Of a DNA stretch of 64,000 nt, positions 51,431 through 59,275 are shown in pieces; the first letter of the stretch is position 1; the number at the start of each line of letters is the position of its first letter. The position numbers were made by a program, and so were the translations under genes. Source of the DNA: Symbiodinium natans (lineage: Eukaryota; Sar; Dinophyceae; Suessiales; Symbiodiniaceae); contig CAJNDS010002268.1 in the NCBI GenBank assembly GCA_905221605.1, positions 443,232-507,231 on the forward strand, in the 5' to 3' direction. The notes under the pieces were generated by a model. That model worked only from the letters and a program-made list of their open reading frames with translations. It was not told where the DNA came from and ran no database searches.

Positions 51431-51672
51431 GCCACGAGCAATGGCTTTCTGATTGGGTCTGGCGTGTCTGGAGCACGTATGGGCTGGAGCAGTCTGCTTG
51501 GCATTGTTTGTTGACTGGTGTGGATTTTTTCGGGGGCTGGACCCTGGAGCAGTGGCGCGAGCAATGGCTTTTTCATTGGGTCTGGCGTGTCTGGAGCACT
51601 TATGAGCAGTCTGTTTAGCATTGCTTGTTCACTGGTGTGGATTTTTTCGGGGGCTGGACCCTGGAGCAGTCG
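51431..51672. repeat. Tandem duplication, ~120-bp unit
   Basis: Both copies contain GAGCAATGGCTTT, GGGTCTGGCGTGTCTGGAGC, GTGTGGATTTTTTCGGGGGC and TGGACCCTGGAGCAGT in order, with an internal deletion of about 10 bp in copy 2. Confidence 0.85.
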
Positions 51673-51724
51673 TGGGCTGGAGTCTGGAGCACTTATGGGC
51701 TGGAGCAATCTGGGGCTGGAGCAC

Positions 51725-51925
51725 GGGCGCCAATGACAATGGTGGCTGCAGCATGTGGGTGTCGAGTCATTGATTCGAGACGCACGTGCTGCAGCCACCA
51801 TTCTTATGGTGTTGGCAGTCATGGAGCTGGAGCACGGGAGCCAATGACAATGGTGGCTGCAGCATGTGGGTGTCCAGTCATTGATTTGAGACGCACATGC
51901 TGCAGCCACCATTCTTATGGTCTTG
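51725..51925. repeat. Two tandem ~107-bp units, each a long hairpin
   Basis: Each unit has the arm AATGGTGGCTGCAGCATGTG and, after about 26 nt, its complement (CACGTGCTGCAGCCACCATT in copy 1, CACATGCTGCAGCCACCATT in copy 2). Copy 2 pairs 20/20; copy 1 has one G-T wobble. These lie upstream of the methyltransferase gene, in presumed intronic DNA. Confidence 0.85.
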
Positions 51926-51967
51926 CTTTTGCAGAGTCAGTCTGTTTCAGACTGGTTTTCTTGCAGG

Positions 51968-52098
51968 ACCTGGAGCTTGAGCCTATGCATCGTTCTGGCA
52001 AAGTTGACAGCGGCAATACCGAGACGGAGTGGGCTCCTGGATCTGTGCACGGGCCGTTTGTCGGCTCACCAAGTGCAAAAAAAATTCTGAGTTGCTGA
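51968..52098 (+). CDS. Possible short exon
   Basis: After a pyrimidine-rich acceptor-like TTTTCTTGCAG, a frame reads DLELEPMHRSGKVDSG...VGSPSAKKILSC to a stop at 52098. No homology. It is offered only because the acceptor context resembles those before the other plus-strand pieces in this block. Confidence 0.25.
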
Positions 52099-52130
52099 TC
52101 GCTGAGAGATTACAGGCCCAGTCCCAGTCC

Positions 52131-52366
52131 ACGCTGGCGTGCCTGCAGCGCCCGTTGTGCTGCAACGGGCGCCGCAGGCACGTCAGCGTGTGCTTTCAGA
52201 ATTCGCGCAGAACCGGCCGGGATCGCCGGGCGCGACAGTGTCGCACCCGGCGATCCAGGCCGGCGAGCACGGAGTTGCCAGTTGCCACGCACTCGGTTCT
52301 CACGGGTTCCAGCTGGACGGCCTGGATGGCTCGGTGCGTCAATCTCGCACCGAGCAATCCAGGCCG
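52131..52366. repeat. Three consecutive GC-rich hairpins
   Basis: Hairpin 1: arms 52131-52157 and 52163-52189, 25/27 matched. Hairpin 2: 52213-52237 and 52239-52263, 23/25. Hairpin 3: 52318-52338 and 52346-52366, 20/21. Hairpins 2 and 3 are related (CGGCC, GGAT, GG-GCG shared). Where their arms differ, both sides change together (left GCCGGGC versus GCTCGGT; right CCCGGC versus CCGAGC). They lie 290 bp ahead of the methyltransferase ATG and could be structured intron or introner-type sequence (inference). Confidence 0.85.
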
Positions 52367-52657
52367 GTCAGCAGGGTCCTGTGGGACTTGGGCGCAGGCC
52401 TGCTTCATATGGTTGACCTGTGAACCAGGCCCGGCGAGCTTTTGTTTGTAGTTCCAGCTGGAGCCTTGCTTCAAGCTGAGGTTCCAGGCAGGGAGAAGCA
52501 CAGAAGAAAAAGTCGCGAAACAAATCTTGCTGAGGGTTTGTTCATGAGAGCAGGGCAACGACAGCGACGACAGCATGCAAGTCACCCGAAAAGCTTTGTG
52601 GGTTCCAGCAGCAACCAGTAGTGGCTAGGACTAAGTAGCAGCCTGGGCAAGCTAGGC

Positions 52658-53380
52658 ATGATGCAGCCTCAGCTGGCGGAGGTCATCCGTTGGCTGCTGA
52701 TGCCGCTGATGCACCTGGAGAGGTGCTTGACCATGTGCGAGCCTTGCGCCGGAATCAGCGCATGGAAAAGCATATGCGACGAGCTCGGCATGGAGTGGTG
52801 CGGGAACCACGTCTACGAGATCGATCCTGCGCTTGGTCGCTTTTGGAGGCGAAGGCTGCAGGAGAACAAGAATGACCACCAGCGCCAGATCCAGCTGGAT
52901 GAGAAGGGGGACATCACTGTGCTGAGCATCGAAGGCCTCACTGGAGATGTTGAAGCCATTGTGTCGGGACCCCCATGCCAACCATGGAGTCCCAGCGGGA
53001 AGCAGCTGGGGGAGTACGACGAACGAAGCGTGGTCTTTCTGCAAGTGCAGTCGATGATTTGCCATTATGCGCATCGAGGTTCATTGCTTTTCTTCTTGAT
53101 TGAAAACTCTAGCAGGTTAGCTAAGACAGCTTTCTTGAGAGAAGCCCTGGAGTACTTTCGCGCCGCCATTCCATGGTTCGTCGTGGACTACGTTGTGCAG
53201 GACTTGAGGAGCATGTTTCCCCATTCCCGGACCAGAGTCTGGATCAGGGGGCTTCGTCGGGACTGTTGCCCCAGCGGCGAGATCCGCAAAACATTCCCCG
53301 ATCCATGGCTACCAGCTCGTGTGCAGAAGCCCACCCTGCGATCGTTCTTGTTTTCACAGCTTCCGAACACAGACCCGTGA
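52658..53380 (+). pseudogene. C5-cytosine DNA methyltransferase, N-terminal and catalytic part
   Basis: ATG 52658, 240 aa. Motif I-like EPCAGISAW, then GNHVYEID (compare LFAGIGG and the acidic motif II). Motif IV GPPCQPWSPSG carries the catalytic Cys (about 52,970). The ENV motif VI is present as IENSSRLAK; motif VIII-like TRVWIRGLRRD is at about 53,230. The frame then ends at 53380, whereas motifs IX-X follow in another frame, so there is a one-base indel at about 53,378. Known family reaction: methyl transfer from AdoMet to cytosine C5. A pyrimidine-poor acceptor-like AAGTAGCAG precedes at about 52,639. A helix-rich N-terminal 25 residues (RWLLMPLMHLERCL) is not part of the standard fold. 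Confidence 0.7.
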
Positions 53381-53886
53381 CACTCACGAAGAAGCAGCAG
53401 GCCAACCTTGAGAAGTACTTGGGGTTGGTGAAGAAGGACACAGAACCCTGCGACCTCGTGCTGGTCGAATTGGACAGAGATCCCGACAGATTGTACAAAG
53501 CACGATTGCACCGTGACATGTGCCCAGCTTTGCGAACGCAGGGCCCCTTGCTCTTCGTTTTGTCGCGGGCCGATGCCGGCCTGTCCTGGAAGGACATGGA
53601 GTTCCATAGATTCATTGTTCCAGAAGAGCGGTTGCAGCTGCAAGGACACCAGCCCGAGCTCGCCTCAATGTTCTGCCACAAGGCAGGATGTGTGAAGGCG
53701 TGCGGCAACGCCTTCCACACGTTGGCCTTGGCTCTCATGCTTGAGCCTCTGGCCATTGCGGCCAAGGCATCAGGGAAGTTGCAGGCTTTTCAACAGCAGG
53801 CCCCGTTGCAAGAGCACGAGATAGCCGAATTGTGCCGTGCGCCCGATGCCGCCCCACCCGCTTCCAAGAAGCGCAGGGTCCGCTGA
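53375..53886 (+). pseudogene. C5-cytosine DNA methyltransferase, C-terminal part
   Basis: The frame open from 53173 only becomes homologous after about 53,375: VTLTKKQQANLEKYLG, a target-recognition-like middle, FHRFIVPEERLQLQGHQPE (motif IX, RLQG) and VKACGNAFHTLALALML (motif X, GNAF). It ends with PPASKKRRVR, a basic nuclear-signal-like tail, at 53886. Together with the previous entry it would make a roughly 410-residue enzyme of ordinary length. The single indel argues for recent loss, an assembly error or RNA-level correction. Confidence 0.65.
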
Positions 53887-54166
53887 GTGTGTCTGTGCGT
53901 GCGTGCGTTGAAATCAATTAGTGACCAATTGGAAAACTAGCGACGAATATCTTCTGTTGCGATCCGCGCAGAAGTTTTGCAAGCAACAAAAAACGTCCGC
54001 AGTGTGTGCTTGTGACATCTTCAGACATTAACTTTGCATTCGTGTACTGTCCGTCAGGATTGGCCCAGCGTGTGACCAGTGCATGCGCTCAACCCCGCAG
54101 CTGTGTTGGACCGAGGCAGGCATCTTCCAGAGCTCCAAAGCCCGCTCCCCCAGAGCCCTGCGCGCC

Positions 54167-55249
54167 ATGGCTGACAGCGAGATGAAGTGCCTGAAGTGCT
54201 TTGTGGAAGTGTCATTGGAGACTTCGCATGCCTCTGGCCGGAATGCACTTCGTCGAGTGTGCTTGGATTGCTCCAACACGGATCGGTGGCTTCAGAGGTG
54301 CAAAAAAACAAAGGGCAAAAGCAATGAGACACCCAAGGAGAAAGAACTCCGGGAGAATGCGGAGAAGGTTTCGGCCAGCCTAGGGAAGATGACGGCAGAG
54401 GAAAAGGCCGAATGGTACAAGAAGCAAGCCGCCGAGCGGCAAGCCGAGGGCCCTCGCCGCCGGACCTTCGAGACTGCTGTGGGAACATTGACAGAGGAGA
54501 GGACACGACACCAGAAGTCTGAAGACGTGGACAAGTGGTGGAGGTTCAAGGATTGGGCAGCCAGGGAGATCCTGGTAACAGGGTGCAAGCATACCGATGT
54601 GAAGAGGCTTTGGGACTTGGAGTTGCAGAAGCCCGGTGCCATCACAAAGGTTCAACGCGGAGAGACCCTCTTGAAGGATTGGGCCGGCCAGGAGGATCGC
54701 TTGGGGTCGTCGCACTCCGTGAGCGCCGGCATGAAGCAGAGAATGGACTTGCACCGCAGCGAGGACCTGTCCAGATTCCAGGACCAGTCGAGCAGTCGCC
54801 TGGAGCGAGGCGAGTCGTTGCTGGAAGCTGACAGGCTGCTGAACCATTCGAACAACACAAACCAGGAAAGTCAGCTTCTGCGTGTCCAGGAAAATATGGA
54901 AGAAGCAGCAAAGGTGCGAAAGGAGCAAGAGCAGAGGCTCTACGAGGAGGCGGAAAAGGCGGAGGAGCAGCGGAAGGCCAGGCAGCAGAAGCCTGTGAAG
55001 CTCAACTCGGCCAGCCTGGAGCACCTGCAGTTTGAGCAGTCCATCGAGAGGGGTGTCACGTCCATGGACTCCTATCTGAGGAAGCTGAAGAACAGCTTCT
55101 CGGGGCTGGTGGCCGAGGTGAAAGAAGCTGGTGTGGAAGGCTGTCCGAACGGGAAAGCGGAGCTGGCTGAGAAGCAGGAGAAGTTCAAGCAGCTGGCCGA
55201 GAACATGGAGTGCTTCATCCGGCAGAAAGAGTCGAAACTTGACTTATGA
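54167..55249 (+). CDS. C2C2-finger charged-helix protein exon
   Basis: ATG 54167 in a strong GCCATGG context, 360 aa to 55249; an ATG at 54083 is in frame but less likely. N-terminus: CLKC...CLDCSNTDRWLQR (two C-x2-C pairs, about 17-20 residues apart), then long Lys/Glu/Arg-rich helices (EKVSASLGKMTAEEKAEWYKK, RVQENMEEAAKVRKEQEQRL) predicted as coiled coil. It probably continues after an intron (55,250 to about 55,357) with the next entry. A truncated paralogue of its N-terminus is at 57,238. Function unknown. Confidence 0.5.
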   Translation: MADSEMKCLKCFVEVSLETSHASGRNALRRVCLDCSNTDRWLQRCKKTKGKSNETPKEKELRENAEKVSASLGKMTAEEKAEWYKKQAAERQAEGPRRRTFETAVGTLTEERTRHQKSEDVDKWWRFKDWAAREILVTGCKHTDVKRLWDLELQKPGAITKVQRGETLLKDWAGQEDRLGSSHSVSAGMKQRMDLHRSEDLSRFQDQSSSRLERGESLLEADRLLNHSNNTNQESQLLRVQENMEEAAKVRKEQEQRLYEEAEKAEEQRKARQQKPVKLNSASLEHLQFEQSIERGVTSMDSYLRKLKNSFSGLVAEVKEAGVEGCPNGKAELAEKQEKFKQLAENMECFIRQKESKLDL

Positions 55250-55357
55250 TTTCGTGTCAGGCGTGTTGTTAGCCCTGACTGGGCCCTGACCCTATACCAC
55301 AAACCCAGATATCATGTCAAACATGTTAAGGCTTGAGTCCGGCCTTTTTTTTTGCAG

Positions 55358-56469
55358 TCAGAGTCAGTCACCCCAGGCACTGGCAAGCGGAGAAGGACAA
55401 GAGCCCGCCGGAGGAATTGGAGAATGCCGCCCAGCACTGGAACCAGCTCTACATGGACGTGTGCAGGCAGGTGAAGAACTTGGCCACGGCCGAGAGGGCC
55501 ACCTGCTTGAAGACATTCATGGCGCAGACTCGAAAGTGGGTGAGTGAGTTCAAGAAGAGAAATGGAAAGCTTGCCGGGAAGAAGGCGGCTGCGAGCGCCA
55601 AAGCGGCTGCTGTTGCTGCTGGGAGCAAGCAGCCCATCAGCTCTGGCCCGCCAAGTGGCACCGACACCCAGATGGGGGCAGACTTGCTGAAGTCCGTGAC
55701 GGGGGCAAAAGCTGCTGGACAGGACATGGGCGAGGTTTTCAATTTGTCCTCACCCTGCTTCAACATCATGGACTGGTTGTGTGGCAAGCATCCGAACTCC
55801 TGCCTCAAGATCATGGCCGCTCAGACCAAATCCTTAAGGGATGAGTGGCTTGCCATGCCGTATTACGGTCAGCAGAAGGAATGGGTCCAGGAGCTGTGGA
55901 AGAAGGACAAGAAGAAGGTCGAAGTGTCCTTGGCGTTGGTGGCAAAGCCAGCCTTGGCTGGCAAGATTGACAGGGCTTGGACAGGCCTCTTGGGGACATC
56001 AGCAGCTGCCGAATGCCTGGACATCACCACGGATGCGGACCTGCAGGAAGTGTTCCAGCCTTGCTACTGGTCATTTGGAAAGGGAATGAGCAAGCTGTTC
56101 TACAGCACCGACTACGGCCTGACAGAGTTAAAGATGGTCTTGGAGGGCAGCGCTTTTTTCATGGGAAGAGCCATCTTTCCCTCAGAGCTTGAGAGTGGTC
56201 TGGGCGCATTCTGCGAAAAGCTGAGGGGCATGACGGCCGAAGCCTGGATCGACGAGTGCGAGACATCAGGCTGGCTGACCTGCGCAGTCCCTGCAGGCCA
56301 TGCCTACATCCAAGTCTGTGAGCAAGAGACGCACGGCGTTCGAATCCTGAAGGGATGCCGCCGTGGACTGAAGTACACGGTGCAGCTGCTTGACGCCAGA
56401 GTGAAGGAGTGGCCTGACCTGGCAGGACAGCGAACCGGCAGATTGCACACGTGGCTGAAGAGCGTCTGA
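55358..56469 (+). CDS. Probable second exon of the charged-helix protein
   Basis: The run CTTTTTTTTTTGCAG ends at about 55,357, a clear acceptor. The frame then reads VRVSHPRHWQAEKDKSPPEELE and continues 370 residues: an Ala/Lys linker (KAAASAKAAAVAAGSK), then a globular part (NIMDWLCGKHPNSCLKIMA, FQPCYWSFGKGMSKLFYSTD, FFMGRAIFPSELESG). Stop at 56469. No family recognised. It is in the same orientation and 110 bp from the preceding exon. Confidence 0.5.
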
Positions 56470-57237
56470 AGTTCTGAAGTCTGAAGTGTGTCATGGTCCA
56501 TGGTTGCCGTGGGCCGTGGGCCGTGGCTACCCGGGCCCGGTTACCGTGGTCCAGACTACTGATTCGGGATACAATGTGTCCAGAAACATGGTTTTTTCAG
56601 GCGCGCCAAGAATGTTGTTGCCAGGCCTTTGTGTATGTGTCTGTGTGTGTGAAACATGCATTGCTGGAGGGGGGAAGTTCAAGCCGAGTGCCCCCAAGAC
56701 AGGCTGAGAGCTCTGCAGGGTGGTGCTTCGCTTGTAGTCCACTTCAAAGATAGCACAAGCAATGCAACAGCGGGAAAAGCCTGCACAACATCCAGCGTGC
56801 CCCTTTCGAATTTCCGAATCTTGAGATCTATGGCTGAGTTGTCGTGCCAGAAGAGAAAAAACAAGGACATGTTGCGTGCGTGTCTTGTTTAGTGCAGGGT
56901 TTGGGGGTTGGGCCGTTGGGCCAGGGCTCTAGTGCATAAGTGACGAAGGCCATGTCGCCAGGCATCTGCGTGCGATTGCGATGATTGAAGCAACCCGTTC
57001 TAGGCCTTTGCAAATAACATTCATGTCTTCGAGCTTAGCAGCTGAGCGCTTCCTGCGTGTTGAAGGTCCTAGCCCGGTCTGTCCTGTTCCAGCTGTCGTA
57101 GCTGTCCTAGGTTGTACATGTGTTGATGTGTTCTACCCGTCGCTGTTTTGGACCAACGCAGAAATCGCATCCCCAAAACACTTGCCAGTGTCCCCGTGTC
57201 CCAGCGACTGGTTGCTGGAGCCTGGAGCCTTGCGACC
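56470..57237. other. No gene recognised
   Basis: Short direct repeats (GGGCCGTGGGCCGTGG at about 56,509) and GTGTGT runs only. The last ~100 bp before 57,238 resemble the leader of the 54.1-kb gene (GCTGT-TTGGACC), so the duplication extends into non-coding sequence. Confidence 0.4.
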
Positions 57238-57543
57238 ATGGCCGACAGCGACATGATTTGTTTGGATTGCTGGGCGACCGTGTCTGTGGACAATTCTCAG
57301 GCATCGGAGCTGGGCAGGCTCTGCTTGGGTTGCTACTACACGAATCGATGGCTGCAGCAAGGCCAGAACACGAAGAGGAAGTTTCCCAACGAGAACGATT
57401 TGTCCCAGAATGCAGAGAAGAAGAAGGTTTGTTTGCCAACTGTTTGCGAATCGCAGAAGAAGGATGTTTGCAAGACTACAAGGCCGGAGAAAAGACAAAG
57501 GAACGAGGATGTGTTGACAAGAAAAGGTGCTCGGTACTTCTAG
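57238..57543 (+). pseudogene. Truncated paralogue of the C2C2-finger protein
   Basis: ATG 57238 (GACCATGGCC). MADSDMICLDCWATVS and RLCLGCYYTNRWLQQ parallel MADSEMKCLKCFVEVS and RRVCLDCSNTDRWLQR of the 54.2-kb gene. Both Cys pairs are kept, but the protein ends after 101 residues (KRQRNEDVLTRKGARYF). Either a truncated duplicate or a first exon whose partner is lost. Confidence 0.55.
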
Positions 57544-58262
57544 TCTTTGCACATCGTGAAACCAAGGGGAAAGACCAAAGCAGACTTCTGTGTCTGTGCC
57601 TCGTTCCCCCTAGCCCCCCAGAAGGCGTGCTGGGCCGCTGGTGAGCGAGTATCTGAACGAAGCTTGGATGCCAATGGAAAACCGGCCAGTGCCAGCTCCA
57701 AGGGCATACTGGCCACTGTTCCTTTGGCATATCCATGCTCATTCAGTGTCTAGCGCATTGGCATACGCATACCACTTGGCTTGCCAGGCTTGCCAATTCG
57801 AGTTTAAAGTGTGTTTCGATGAGCAAAACAGCTCCCGGGGTGCGCGAGCTTCTGCGAAAACAGCTGTTGGCGCGATTGTGCTTGCAACGGGCGAGCGGGA
57901 GTGGGTTTCAGTAATTCCCAAACAGTGCCTTGAAGTGCAACTCGAAAGCCCAGGGTGTTACATCGAAAAAAAAACGCAGATGGTCCTCCCGTACAACCAA
58001 AAGGCCCTTGAACCTGAAGCTTAAAATCGAAACGATTTGCGAGTGAGGTCAACACCTTCCAAATCCAGTTTTGACAGCGGCCAGCAGTGACATTTTCTCG
58101 AAAGCTTAAATTCATGGTTTCCAGAATGTCGCACAGAACTTGTTCCAAAAAATGGTTGCCAAACCAGGTCCCAGAGCAATCTTTTTTTCAAACGTATTGT
58201 AGTGCTTAAAATCCAGGATTTTGCCTGAACCCCTAGCCGTTTTTGATGCAAAAAACCCTAGG
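57544..58262. other. Right flank of the insertion block
   Basis: The open frame 57641-58024 lacks recognisable features. A/T-rich stretches dominate 58,020-58,250. The last 40 bp hold GAACCCCTAG...CTAGGGGTTC, possibly the element terminus. Confidence 0.35.
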
Positions 58263-58736
58263 GGTTCGCACCCCCGCGGCTTTCTTACCCGCGCTTATGC
58301 CCAGCCCAGCCTGAATACGTTCCTAGGCATCACGCTGCAGGGCACACAGACACTTGGGCAAAGGTATCAAGAATTTAGGCCGGACCTCCCTCCTGCCCAT
58401 TTCCTTGACGCCATCCGGCTTGCTCTTGCGGCCTCGGTGGCCAACCAAAACATTGAACATTTTTGGTCAGTTTTTAACTTGGAATGGCCTGACACTTCTC
58501 ACAGAATGGCTGTTTTTCTACGGCGAGTGTTGCCCCTAGAGTGCTTGCTCTCCTCGCCCTGTGCTGCGCCTGTGGAAGCGAACACTGCAGCAACCTCGCC
58601 GGAGGTCGTCAGCATCTCTTCCGAAACTAACGAAGGCTCTCCCTGCCCGATGGATGACATGTCAGACGCGGAGGACGAACCCGAGGCACAGGTGAATGAT
58701 TGGCGCTTCTCGGAGCTGCGAACTGCGAACCACTGA
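58263..58736 (+). pseudogene. Unknown helicase-element ORF, 3' part
   Basis: Protein-like from FLTRAYAQPSLNTFLGITLQG to DDMSDAEDEPEAQ...FSELRTANH (stop 58736). It has a helical middle (FLDAIRLALAASVANQNIEHF) and an acidic Ser/Glu tail. It is interpreted as the continuation of 42,356-43,240 because coding quality ends and resumes on the same strand and the joined context is smooth. No domain recognised. Confidence 0.4.
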
Positions 58737-59275
58737 CCTTGCAGCTTTGCGAGAAGTGGATGTCTCCGCCCCTTTCCGGCTGCCAGTCATCTTTGATGCG
58801 CAGGAAAGGGATCAGCACCACACCCACCAAGCATGGGCCCCACCGTCCCCAAAATGCGTGGTATGACGCAGCCGCTGCTCATTGGGCTGCCATTAAGGGG
58901 CTCATGCGAGCCAAACATCCAACCAAGCAGCGCCTCAACAGCTTCTGGTTTAGGATGTACTGTCATGGCACCCCCAAGGACCCTGAGCCTTCGGCCCTGC
59001 GTGCTGCAGTTACCTCCTTCCCCTTTCAGTATAAGGACGAAGGTGTTGTGCAGTACAGGCAAATCCAGGAAGCTGTCCGGGTGATGTGGCACGCGGCCCA
59101 AACCTCAATGACAAGATACATGCGTATCCCCATTCCGGACGGCATCCCTGAGTGGGGGGTTGAGGAGCAAGAGCTGCCTCCAATGCAGGTCATGCCCAGC
59201 CGAGGGAGGCGCTCCCATACCACCTCAGCTGGCCATCGCTCCCGGCGTCCGGACTGGGATGGCTCCTGGCAATAG
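58700..59275 (+). pseudogene. Unknown helicase-element ORF, last part
   Basis: A frame overlapping the previous one continues to 59275 (NAWYDAAAAHWAAIKGLMRA, LNSFWFRMYCHGTPKDPEP, VRVMWHAAQTSMTRYM), with an Arg/Ser-rich end. The switch from the previous frame near 58,720 suggests one more indel. It may be the C-terminal end of the element's second protein. Confidence 0.4.

Larger units (their letters stand above)
43241..58262 (+). mobile_element. Candidate ~15-kb composite insertion carrying transposase-like and methyltransferase genes
   Basis: The unknown ORF breaks off at about 43,240 and plausible coding resumes at about 58,263 on the same strand, so the block between looks inserted. All coding pieces inside are plus-strand: transposase-like (43.5-48.0), C2H2 (49.3-50.4), C5-methyltransferase (52.7-53.9), two charged proteins (54.2-56.5) and a paralogue (57.2-57.5). 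The right end has a 10-bp inverted repeat GAACCCCTAG/CTAGGGGTTC (58227-58268). Convincing terminal inverted repeats or a long target duplication were not seen, so the borders are approximate and the block could be several insertions. Confidence 0.4.

Noticed and set aside
43241-58268. Terminal inverted repeats of the 15-kb block
   Set aside because: I compared the first and last ~250 bp by eye; only short T-rich similarities were found, so no TIR is claimed.
58227-58268. Helitron-type 3' hairpin
   Set aside because: The stem has a loop of about 22 nt and no CTRR end follows it at the expected distance; no Rep/helicase of Helitron type is present.
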